Both the position numbers and the translations under genes were made by a program. This document shows positions 5,943 to 11,587 of a stretch of DNA of 11,587 bases, in pieces. The DNA lies in contig JACQXP010000283.1 of NCBI GenBank assembly GCA_016208645.1, positions 1 through 11,587 on the forward strand, read 5' to 3'. Numbering within the stretch: the first letter of the stretch is position 1; each line of letters opens with the position of its first letter. Below the pieces are notes generated by a model, which was given only the letters and a program-made list of their open reading frames with translations, was not told the DNA's origin and did no database searches. This DNA comes from Candidatus Methylomirabilota bacterium. GTDB taxonomy: Bacteria; Methylomirabilota; Methylomirabilia; Methylomirabilales; 2-02-FULL-66-22.

Positions 5943-7343
5943 ATGGAGAAGACGGTGAAGCGACGATTGCCCTGGTATGGATGGGTGGGGATCTGTGCCC
6001 TCATCCTGGGTGAGCTGGGTCTGTTTCTCGGGGTCCTCGCGGTTCGGGTCCTGTTCTATTGCATCGCCTGGTGGGCCTACATCGTGCTGGCCGACGCCTG
6101 GGTGTGGAGGCGGCGCGGCCATTCCCTCCTCCGCGACCGGCCGTGGGAGTTTCTCGTCCTGGCGTTCTGGTCCGTGGCCGCCTGGAACCTGTTCGAGGTG
6201 TTCAACTTCCGCCTCCAGAACTGGTTCTATGTCAATGTGCCGACCGATTTCTTCTACGGAGCCATCTTCACCTTCTTCGCCTACGCCACGGTCATCCCGG
6301 GGATCTTCGAGACCTACGATCTCCTTCGCGCCTACGGGATTGCCGACGGGGTGCGGATGCGGCCCTGGCCGATCCGTTCGTGGGGGCTCGCCCTGTCGGT
6401 CGCGGTCGGGCTGGCGATGCTGGTGAGCCCGCTCCTCTGGCCGCGCCATGCGTTTCCCTGGGTCTGGGGCTTCGCCGTGTTCCTCTGTGATCCCATCTGC
6501 TATCGCACCCGAGAGACTCGGACCAAGTCGTTGCTGGGCCAGTTCAAGCAGGGCGACCCACGGCCCTTCCTCCGAATGCTCCTGGCGGGACTCATCTGTG
6601 GCGGCCTCTGGGAGTTCTGGAATTTCTGGGCCTACACGAAGTGGATCTACAGCGTGCCCTTCTTCGAAGACTTGAAGTGGTTCGAGATGCCGCCCCTGGG
6701 CTTTCTCGGCTTTCCTCCTTTTGCCGTGGAATGTTACGTCCTCGTGAATCTCCTCAACCGGTTCCGCCGGGGCCGCGGATGGGAAGAGCCAGGCGAGAGA
6801 GGCCCCGGCCCACCGCGCCGCGTGGCAACGAGTGCGGTCATCATCGCGTCTCTCTTCAACGTCGCCGTGTACGTGGGCATAGACCGGGTCACGGTCCAGA
6901 GCTACATCCCCGCGTTGGCGGAGATCGAGGGGATACCCGGGGATCTGGTGGAAAGGCTGGCGCGACAGGGGATAGTATCGCCACCTGATCTCTTCAGGCG
7001 CACGGCAACGCCGGGGGGATTGGCCGCCCTGGCCCGACAGGCAGGAACCAGCGAGGGAGATCTCCGTTCGCTTCGCGCGGCGGCCGAGCTGGTTGACCTC
7101 AACGGGCTCGGCGCCCCGCATTACAACGAATTGAGGAGACTCGGCATCACGCGGGTCGGGGAACTGGCATCGCAGGACCCTGAAGCCTTGGCCATCCGGT
7201 GGCGAGCGCTTGGCGCTCCCAAGCCGCCCACCCTCTCCCAGGTGAAGGTATGGGTGCGGGCGGCACGCCGCCGGATCCTGGCCGAGGTCCGCTTTCCGCG
7301 AGTAGGTCCGGAATCCTCCGGGCCGCCCCCCCCGGATCGGTGA
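5943..7343 (+). CDS. Multi-pass membrane protein with C-terminal DUF4332 domain
   Basis: The only plus-strand gene, about 466 aa from ATG 5943. The frame is open back to TTG 5862, ATG 5925 is possible, and GTG 5955 has the best Shine-Dalgarno sequence (GGAGAAGAC), so the start is uncertain by a few residues. The first 300 residues carry about seven to eight hydrophobic segments rich in Trp and Phe, with motifs such as WNLFEVFNFRLQNWFY, YATVIPGIFETYDLL and GGLWEFWNFWAYTKW. Another helix (VIIASLFNVAVYVGI) leads to a soluble tail. The tail (about 323-443) reads as DUF4332, a tandem helix-hairpin-helix-like domain: IEGIPGDLVERLARQGI, TPGGLAALARQAG, LVDLNGLGAPHYNELRRLGI. The role is unknown; a membrane-tethered protein- or nucleic-acid-binding module is inference. 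Its last 25 residues run antisense over the DUF5924 gene. Confidence 0.8.
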   Translation: MEKTVKRRLPWYGWVGICALILGELGLFLGVLAVRVLFYCIAWWAYIVLADAWVWRRRGHSLLRDRPWEFLVLAFWSVAAWNLFEVFNFRLQNWFYVNVPTDFFYGAIFTFFAYATVIPGIFETYDLLRAYGIADGVRMRPWPIRSWGLALSVAVGLAMLVSPLLWPRHAFPWVWGFAVFLCDPICYRTRETRTKSLLGQFKQGDPRPFLRMLLAGLICGGLWEFWNFWAYTKWIYSVPFFEDLKWFEMPPLGFLGFPPFAVECYVLVNLLNRFRRGRGWEEPGERGPGPPRRVATSAVIIASLFNVAVYVGIDRVTVQSYIPALAEIEGIPGDLVERLARQGIVSPPDLFRRTATPGGLAALARQAGTSEGDLRSLRAAAELVDLNGLGAPHYNELRRLGITRVGELASQDPEALAIRWRALGAPKPPTLSQVKVWVRAARRRILAEVRFPRVGPESSGPPPPDR

Positions 7344-8129
7344 CAGCGCGATCCGTGTCACCTCCGCCCCGTTCTTCCACCAGACGTGGTAGATCGGCTC
7401 GCGGAGCCCGGCCGGCGCCGCCACCGCGGTGAAGGCAACGATCCCGCCCCACGTTCGCAGTTCGTCGGCAGTGACCGTAAAGACCGGTTCCGCCGGCTCC
7501 AGCCGAACGACCGATCTGGTAAACGTGGCCCGGGTCAGGTGCAGGGGCACGGGCGGGATCCACCCGCGCAGGGGCCATAGGACGAGTCCGACGGCCGTTC
7601 CCCAGATCCCTGCACGGATCAACGCATCTCTCCACGAGGAATCCGGCCCCCGCCGGAAGACCGGGGCCAGAGCCAGCATGCTGACGATCCCACTCAAGAG
7701 GAGGGCCCATGTGCTTCGCACCCTGAGCAGCGGGAAGGCCACATTCAGCGAGGCGAAGAGTCCGAACCCGAACAGGACGATCTCCACCCACCGGAATCGC
7801 GCCCGGATCGCGCGATACCACGGATCGATCGTCGTGAGCAGGGCCGCGGACGCCAGCACGATGAGGAACCACACGTTCCGTGACGCCCGCGCCGCCAGTG
7901 CCTGCCGCGCCTCGGCAAAAACCACGCCGGCCAACCAGAGCAGGATGAGGTAGCCGACGAACCAGGGAAAATACTCGAGCCCCCGCCGAAAGATGAAGAG
8001 GGTCAGGAGGCCGAGCACCAGCGATCCGGCCGAGATGCCCCAGTTCTCTACCCAGCGGAGCCACGGATGTCGCGTCGTGATCCCGGCCCAGGTGTCGCGA
8101 AGCCTTTCGAGCCAAGTCGCAGTCGTCAT
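7268..8129 (-). CDS. DUF5924/DUF2914 membrane protein, C-terminus lost
   Basis: About 287 recognisable residues. Six hydrophobic segments (about 28-48, 52-72, 85-102, 115-135, 138-156, 172-190) are followed by the start of a DUF2914 domain with REPIYHVWWKNGAEV and GGFRTYSRKADLG (about 244-282), the hallmark of DUF5924 proteins. Family members continue for about 30 more residues, of the type W-x-V-x-V...G-x-x-I/L-G. Here homology stops at about 7268 and the frame runs on, without a stop, antisense through the neighbouring DUF4332 gene to 5703. The native end is therefore missing: either deleted when the two genes became joined, or lost to an assembly chimera. None of the three minus frames restores the expected end. 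The ATG overlaps the stop of the small upstream ORF as ATGA. Confidence 0.7.
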
Positions 8130-8329
8130 GGTGATCCGTGAGGGACCGTCCGGAACCCGCGATGGAGATGGCTCATCTGTTCCATGCCGCCTGGCGAAGC
8201 TGGGCCATACGGCCGACTCCGCATACCGGGGTGCTTGAGGTCGTCCAGGGCTCGCCGGACTCCCAGAACCTGTGCCGGATCGGCCGGATTACTAATCAGG
8301 ACAGCGATGGTTTTCTTGAAGGGTTTCAT
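8126..8329 (-). CDS. Small hypothetical protein, possibly a gene remnant
   Basis: This 67-aa frame starts MKPFKKTIAVLISNPADP. Its first 35 residues look protein-like (strand-turn-helix with VRRALDDLKH). After residue 36 the sequence becomes Pro/Gly/Arg/His-rich and unlike a folded protein, which suggests a truncated or frameshifted gene. No good Shine-Dalgarno sequence precedes it. Its TGA overlaps the ATG of the DUF5924 gene by four bases (ATGA), which favours real translation and coupling. I do not recognise a family. Confidence 0.4.
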   Translation of the reverse strand: MKPFKKTIAVLISNPADPAQVLGVRRALDDLKHPGMRSRPYGPASPGGMEQMSHLHRGFRTVPHGSP

Positions 8330-8654
8330 GAACGAGCGTTCCGGGTGTTGTTTTCGGTTCGTTTGGGTTGCCTCTTGACTGGAACGGTCGTTTGCCCTAT
8401 TTTTCGAGTAGCCGCAGGGATCAGCGCGGAGCAGTCATCTCGCCATGGCGCGCGAGGGTCCTCACGCGGGTCGTCCAGCTCTCCCGCCTTTCTTCCTCCC
8501 CAGGCTCCATCACTGTGTCGTGTTCCGGGGACGGAGGTGGTTTTCTGATTCCCCGCCCGGGGAACACGAATTCCTCCACAGGCGTGCCTCCGTCCCGGAT
8601 GTCCCTGCCGGAAGACAGTCTGCTCAACTTCCGGATGATTGGAACGATTCGATT
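8330..8654. other. 325-bp intergenic stretch
   Basis: No supported gene lies between the amidotransferase gene and the small ORF before DUF5924. The one structure I see is a perfect hairpin, TTCCCCG-CC-CGGGGAA, at 8549..8564. It has no T-run after it on either strand, so it is at most a weak terminator or RNA stabiliser for the amidotransferase transcript. Confidence 0.5.
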
Positions 8655-9530
8655 TTAGACAGCAGTCCGGTTGAGGGAGGCGCGGGACGACACCGAGGGA
8701 ATCACCAGCTTCTCGAGCCAGTTGCGGAGCTCGGACTGGCGGATCGGGGGCGACAGCAGGTCGTCGCCGATGGCCAGGTCCCAGCGCAGATCCTTGCGGT
8801 CCGGGTGGCGGCCGAGGGTTTCCATCCGGGCGACCTTGGCCTCCAGGTCCTCTCGGTCGGCGAAGAACCCCTCCCTGATCAGGGACTCGCCCCGGGCGAG
8901 GAACAGCCGGGCCATTTCGTACAGGTCATACTCGGGGTGATACTGCGTGGCCCAGAAGATCCCGTTCTTGTGCCGCACCTCCAGGGCCTGGACGGGGGTA
9001 TGCTCGTTGGTCGCCAGGAGCCTCCCCCCCGGCGGGATCCGGGACACCTCGTCGAGGTGCATGATGAAACCGTCGAAGACGTCGGGTTTGCCCTCGTACA
9101 TCGGGTGCGTGCGTCCCTCGGCGGTGAGACGGATTTTCCGGCCGAACCCCAGCTCGCGGCCCCGCGGATTCTTCTGCACCTCGCCTCCGGCCGCCGCGGC
9201 CGCCATCTGCACCCCCCAGCAGCTCCCGAAGCTGGGCCGGCCGACCTCGTAGACCTGCCGGGCAAACTCGATTTGCCGGGCGACCCGGGGGTCATCCTCG
9301 TATATGGTCAGGTTGGAGCCGGTCCAGATGAAGGCGTCGTAGGCCTCGATCCCCCCTCCGGGGAGGGAGGACCCTGGATCGGCGATCATAAAAACGTCGA
9401 GCTTCGCATCGGGGATCAGCGTCCTCAGCACGCGGACGTACAGATCGTCGGCGCCGGCCACCCCGGCGCCGGCCAGGGCCTGCCGGTTCTTCTCGGGATA
9501 TCCATTGATGATGCAGATCGTGAGCGCCAT
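8655..9530 (-). CDS. Class I glutamine amidotransferase (GMP-synthase-like GATase)
   Basis: This 291-aa cytoplasmic protein has the class I GATase fold and catalytic triad: nucleophile C104 in the elbow GSCWGVQ, and H198 with E200 in ATQYHPEYD. An oxyanion-side segment AFIWTGSN lies at about 66-73. It is of the stand-alone type (YfeJ/GuaA-like) that releases ammonia from glutamine or hydrolyses gamma-glutamyl compounds; no synthetase domain is attached. About 80 residues follow the last triad residue, a longer tail than usual (LIREGFFADREDLEAKVARME and after). The start MALTICIING leads straight into the first beta strand; the Shine-Dalgarno sequence is weak (GAGAAAAT). It follows the HAD hydrolase gene after 37 bp, so the two are probably co-transcribed. 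The substrate is unknown. Confidence 0.88.
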   Translation of the reverse strand: MALTICIINGYPEKNRQALAGAGVAGADDLYVRVLRTLIPDAKLDVFMIADPGSSLPGGGIEAYDAFIWTGSNLTIYEDDPRVARQIEFARQVYEVGRPSFGSCWGVQMAAAAAGGEVQKNPRGRELGFGRKIRLTAEGRTHPMYEGKPDVFDGFIMHLDEVSRIPPGGRLLATNEHTPVQALEVRHKNGIFWATQYHPEYDLYEMARLFLARGESLIREGFFADREDLEAKVARMETLGRHPDRKDLRWDLAIGDDLLSPPIRQSELRNWLEKLVIPSVSSRASLNRTAV

Positions 9531-9567
9531 GGAATTTTCTCGACGGGCCGTCAGCCCGGCCCTCAGG

Positions 9568-10323
9568 TCACTTCTCCATCTGCTCGATGATCCGTGCCAG
9601 GTCTTCGTAGCGCCGGCAGACGGCGTCGGCCGAGGTGGCCTGATCGCGGTTCTTGACCGCCGTGAAGAGGATGGCCCGGGCGCCCGCCGCCTGGGCCCCC
9701 TTCACGTCATTGTGGTCCCGGTCGCCAACGTGGACCAGGTGGGCCACGGGCACCCCGAGGGCCTCCGCTGCCTGATCAAACACCCGGCGATCCGGCTTGG
9801 AGCGGCCCACCTCGTCCGAGAAGATACACGCCTCGAAAAATCCGAAGAGATCCTCCCCCCGGAGGAGTTCCCGCAGCGCGCGCCCCGGGGAAAAGATGGC
9901 GTCGCTGATGACCGCCAGCCTGTAGCGGCCCTGGAGTGCTTCCAGCGCCTCCCGGACGCCGGGCACCAGCCGCGGGCGCACCGTGAGCTCCATGTCTTCG
10001 TGGAGCCGGACCAGATCCGCAAGCTCGCCCTCGGGCAGACCGAGTTGCAGCCCCTCCAGCAGCACGCCCAGCCGTTCCCGCACGGTCCAGGTGACGTGCC
10101 GGTCGTGCCAGACCTTGCGAAAGGCAGCGTCAACCACATCGTAGGCCAGGGTGACCTGGTCGGTCGCCACCCGATGATGGCGGCTCAGCGCCTGATGGAC
10201 CAGGAAACGCCGCTCACCCTTCTTGGTGCGCATGCCCCGACTCGCCCGGATGGGCTCATCCGAGTCATCAATGAAGAGCGTGTCCCAGAGATCGAAGGTG
10301 ATGGCCTGCACGGGTCTGGTCAC
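9568..10323 (-). CDS. HAD-superfamily hydrolase
   Basis: This 251-aa protein has all four HAD motifs. Motif I is ITFDLWDTLF with nucleophile D11, motif II is LAVISDA with S140, motif III is RSKPDRRVF with K176, and motif IV is HVGDRDHNDVKGA with D201 and D206. A helical cap insert lies at about 20-115. The residue two after the nucleophile is W13, not the Asp used as general acid by most HAD phosphatases; haloacid dehalogenases have Tyr there. The motif FDLWDTL is nevertheless common among annotated HAD phosphatases, so phosphatase versus another hydrolase is open. The start is GTG at 10323, chosen because MTRPVQAITFDL begins just before motif I; no strong Shine-Dalgarno sequence is seen. The amidotransferase gene follows 37 bp downstream. 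Confidence 0.9.
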   Translation of the reverse strand: MTRPVQAITFDLWDTLFIDDSDEPIRASRGMRTKKGERRFLVHQALSRHHRVATDQVTLAYDVVDAAFRKVWHDRHVTWTVRERLGVLLEGLQLGLPEGELADLVRLHEDMELTVRPRLVPGVREALEALQGRYRLAVISDAIFSPGRALRELLRGEDLFGFFEACIFSDEVGRSKPDRRVFDQAAEALGVPVAHLVHVGDRDHNDVKGAQAAGARAILFTAVKNRDQATSADAVCRRYEDLARIIEQMEK

Positions 10324-10716
10324 GAGAGTCGGCTAGCCTGATCCAATGGAAAATTTAAAACTGACAACTGACAACGGACAATGAGTAACGGCACCGCCAT
10401 GCAGCGCTGTCACCGCTTTCTGTACCAGTCGGTTGTCGGTTGTTCATTGTCCGTTTGGAATTGTTCATTGCCCCAAGGGGGCTCGCCGCGCTTGACGAGA
10501 GAGAACGGACGGTGTTTGAGGGGTGAGGTCCGGGGCGGGTCGCTGCGGCCCGACGCAGAATCGCGAACATCCCCCTCCCGGCACGGCGCGGAGTATAGGG
10601 GTGCGGGAAAGCCATGTCAAGGTGAGCGGATGCGGACAAGGACGGCGGATACGGCGCGCGGAGGGGGACAGCGTCGGGGGCCGCCCGGCATCTTTCGAGA
10701 GCGGGGGGACTGGGGA
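10324..10716. other. 390-bp intergenic stretch with short repeats
   Basis: No frame here is convincing: a 94-aa minus frame is only a translation of the repeats plus low-complexity sequence. The stretch should hold the promoter of the HAD-GATase pair and the 3' end region of the 168-aa protein gene. I see no clear terminator. Confidence 0.5.
10359..10470. repeat. Inverted cluster of GACAAC/GGACAATGA words
   Basis: The left arm (about 10359..10385) reads AACTGACAACTGACAACGG then ACAATGAG. The right arm (about 10428..10470) holds the same words in reverse complement: GGTTGTCGGTTGTTCATTGT then CCG. The exact shared core CGGACAATGA is at 10375..10384, with TCATTGTCCG at 10444..10453, and a further TTGTTCATTG ends the right arm. 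The arms flank about 45 bp of unrelated sequence. This is a small dispersed repeat type rather than an insertion sequence; no transposase is present. Confidence 0.6.
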
Positions 10717-11223
10717 TCAGGTCTTCGGGAATTCCCGATCCAGGATCTCGGCGATGAATCGCTCGATGGATACCGGGTAGAACTTCGCGTCCGGGGAAAA
10801 AATCACCCCGGTATCCAGGACCTCGGCCCGCATGAGATCGTCCATGGCCCGCTCGATCTGGGATCGGGGATCCCGCTCGGCCCGGATGATCCGCAGGTCG
10901 TCGCTCTCCAGTTGCACGTTCTGCCGGGCCGCGTACAGGAAGCTGAAGACGCGACCGACCAGCGTCTTGTCCATCAACTCGGGATCCTCGAACAGTTCCC
11001 CATAGGTCTGCCCCAGGTGGCGGGGGGAGAGGATCAGCCGAGGCGAGACCCGGATCCGTCCGCGGATCTCGACAGACCGCTGGCCCCGCTCCTCATCAGG
11101 AGCCACGAGGATGTAGGGGAGCACGTGGTACCCGGTCACGATGCCCGTGATGGGCTTTCGCAGGACCTGGGTATCCTCGAAGACGCGCTTCAGGTATTCC
11201 GGCTCGGGATTGGGTCCGAACAT
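10717..11223 (-). CDS. Conserved-looking hypothetical protein, 168 aa
   Basis: I do not recognise this family. The protein is soluble, with no signal peptide, no membrane segment and no Cys. It has regular alternating beta/alpha composition: PITGIVTGYHVLPYILVAPD at about 24-43, then VEIRGRIRVSPRLILSPR, a helical part with FEDPELMDKTLVGRVFSFLY, and an acidic/hydrophobic C-terminal helix FIAEILDREFPKT. The first strand pair could be ligand-binding, but no catalytic motif is visible. The ATG has ACAGAGG close upstream and lies 16 bp after the stop of the broken thioredoxin-like remnant, so it was probably made from the same transcript as the C-U-P-P protein gene. Confidence 0.75.
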   Translation of the reverse strand: MFGPNPEPEYLKRVFEDTQVLRKPITGIVTGYHVLPYILVAPDEERGQRSVEIRGRIRVSPRLILSPRHLGQTYGELFEDPELMDKTLVGRVFSFLYAARQNVQLESDDLRIIRAERDPRSQIERAMDDLMRAEVLDTGVIFSPDAKFYPVSIERFIAEILDREFPKT

Positions 11224-11239
11224 GGCCTCTGTTTGACGG

Positions 11240-11374
11240 CTACTTCGACAGACCGGATGGCGCCTGGCCGCCTGCGGCCAAGAGACTATCCAGGCCCTCC
11301 TGAAACGTCTCGAAGGGATAGGCCCCGATCAGGAGCTGGCCGTTGATCAGGCAGGTCAATGCCCAGGGCACACC
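11240..11374 (-). pseudogene. C-terminal remnant of a thioredoxin-fold (DsbA/Trx-like) protein
   Basis: Directly after the TAG at 11375..11377, and in the same frame, 44 sense codons read GVPWALTCLINGQLL, IGAYPFETFQEGLDSLLAA and a short tail, ending in TAG at 11240..11242. The GVP (cis-Pro loop), INGQLLIGA strand pair and the following helix match the C-terminal third of thioredoxin-fold proteins. There is no start codon or Shine-Dalgarno site after the TAG and no room for the N-terminal CxxC half. Either the TAG is a nonsense mutation or sequencing error in a larger fusion protein, or a deletion joined two genes. I prefer a remnant. Confidence 0.5.
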
Positions 11375-11587
11375 CTAGCGCTGCCAGAGGGAGCGGATCC
11401 GCACGATTCGCTCCGGCTCGACCGCATCATTGGTCTGGAGGCGGATCGTGAACAGATGGGGCCCGCCCATCCCTTCGTGCATGGTGAACTCCGTGGAGAC
11501 GTCCGTCTCCTGCCCGGGAGCCAGGGTCGTCGCCCCGACGACCGCCTTGGGGGGTCAGCACCCCTCCACCACATCCACGGGAGGGTA
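11375..11587 (-). CDS. Partial DUF1573-like protein with C-U-P-P motif, probable selenoprotein
   Basis: The 5' end lies beyond the window. The frame enters as YPPVDVVEGC, meets TGA at 11555..11557, and continues with PPKAVVGATTLAPGQETDV, STEFTMHEGMGGPHLF, then TIRLQTND and after, ending in TAG at 11375..11377 (70 residues, one of them Sec). The continuation (L-x-PG-x-x-T-x-V, GMGGPH, TND-x-x-EP) reads as a beta-sandwich of the DUF1573/Ig-like (ASH-type) kind. I expect Cys at the TGA in homologs (GCCPP), making a redox or metal-binding Cys-Sec pair. The hairpin after the TGA supports recoding. The other two minus frames give Arg/Pro/Gly-rich nonsense. The domain is probably periplasmic, but the signal peptide cannot be seen. 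Confidence 0.65.
11525..11543 (-). promoter_or_regulatory. Bacterial SECIS-like hairpin for the C-U-P-P protein
   Basis: Nucleotides +15 to +33 from the U of UGA form GGUCGUC-GGGGC-GACGACC, a perfect 7-bp stem with a five-base loop starting GG at +22. Position, stem length and G in the loop match the two hairpins of the ArsM-like genes and the known bacterial SECIS pattern. Confidence 0.7.

Noticed and set aside
5703..7267. Continuation of the DUF5924 frame to an 808-aa protein
   Set aside because: After about residue 287 the frame is antisense to the well-supported DUF4332 membrane gene and has no protein-like pattern (Arg/Gly/Pro/Glu-rich).
8549..8564. Rho-independent terminator at TTCCCCGCCCGGGGAA
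   Set aside because: The hairpin is perfect, but neither side is followed by a T-run and the loop is only two bases, so I list it only as a structure.
8445..9590. Long plus-strand frame opposite the amidotransferase
   Set aside because: Antisense shadow; the minus strand holds the intact catalytic triad.
10355..10639. 94-aa minus-strand gene
   Set aside because: It translates the intergenic word repeats and low-complexity sequence, with no Shine-Dalgarno site and no domain.
11375..11377. Pyrrolysine read-through of TAG
   Set aside because: There is no sign of pyl genes or a methylamine methyltransferase. The downstream part is a fold remnant that does not complete a known Pyl protein.

Overview
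The window is GC-rich DNA, densely packed with genes, from a Gram-negative-type bacterium. It has strong Shine-Dalgarno sites, an ECF sigma factor with a zinc-finger anti-sigma factor, short intergenic word repeats (GAATGCGGAATG and GACAACGGACAATGA types), and several conserved genes of unknown function. This style resembles uncultured soil and subsurface lineages such as Methylomirabilota/Rokubacteria or the former Deltaproteobacteria. That placement is an impression from the sequence only; no marker gene is present. Nearly all genes lie on the minus strand.

The most striking content is three in-frame TGA codons that look like selenocysteine (Sec, U) codons. Two tandem ArsM-like methyltransferase genes (3038..3841 and 2227..3018) are each interrupted by TGA at the same place. 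This is the position of the conserved substrate-binding Cys of arsenite methyltransferases (family motif GC[VI]AGAL, here GU[IL]AGTL). Homology continues for about 75 residues past the TGA in both copies. A third gene, cut by the window edge (11375..11587), has TGA as the second residue of a Cys-Cys-Pro-Pro-type motif (C-U-P-P). Each TGA is followed, within 14 to 36 nt, by a perfect 7-bp hairpin with G in the first two loop positions, which is the shape of a bacterial SECIS element. Ordinary gene calling would split or truncate all three genes.

Layout from right to left, mostly in the direction of minus-strand transcription: a partial C-U-P-P protein and a remnant of a thioredoxin-like tail (11240..11587); an unrecognised 168-aa protein (10717..11223); a 390-bp gap with short repeats; a HAD hydrolase and a class I glutamine amidotransferase (8655..10323); a 325-bp gap; a small ORF and a DUF5924/DUF2914 membrane protein (7268..8329). 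The DUF5924/DUF2914 gene has lost its C-terminus where it meets the one plus-strand gene, a membrane protein with a C-terminal DUF4332 helix-hairpin-helix-like domain (5943..7343).

Then comes a seven-gene minus-strand series: ECF sigma factor (5040..5651), zinc-finger anti-sigma factor, a class I SAM methyltransferase, the two ArsM-like selenoproteins, a Cys-rich DUF1326 protein, and a DUF2182 membrane protein (767..1516). Spacings are from a 16-bp overlap to about 93 bp, so it may be one metal(loid)- or stress-responsive operon under sigma control. Further on (119..361) is a tiny secreted protein made of three near-identical 11-residue repeats (PKGTEGPDVRK).

Inference: the operon pairs a regulatory module with selenocysteine-based methyl transfer to a soft metal or metalloid, plus Cys-rich and membrane partners for the same element. 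Arsenic is the best guess from homology, but no arsR, arsB or arsC is in the window, and the enzymes lack the other ArsM cysteines.
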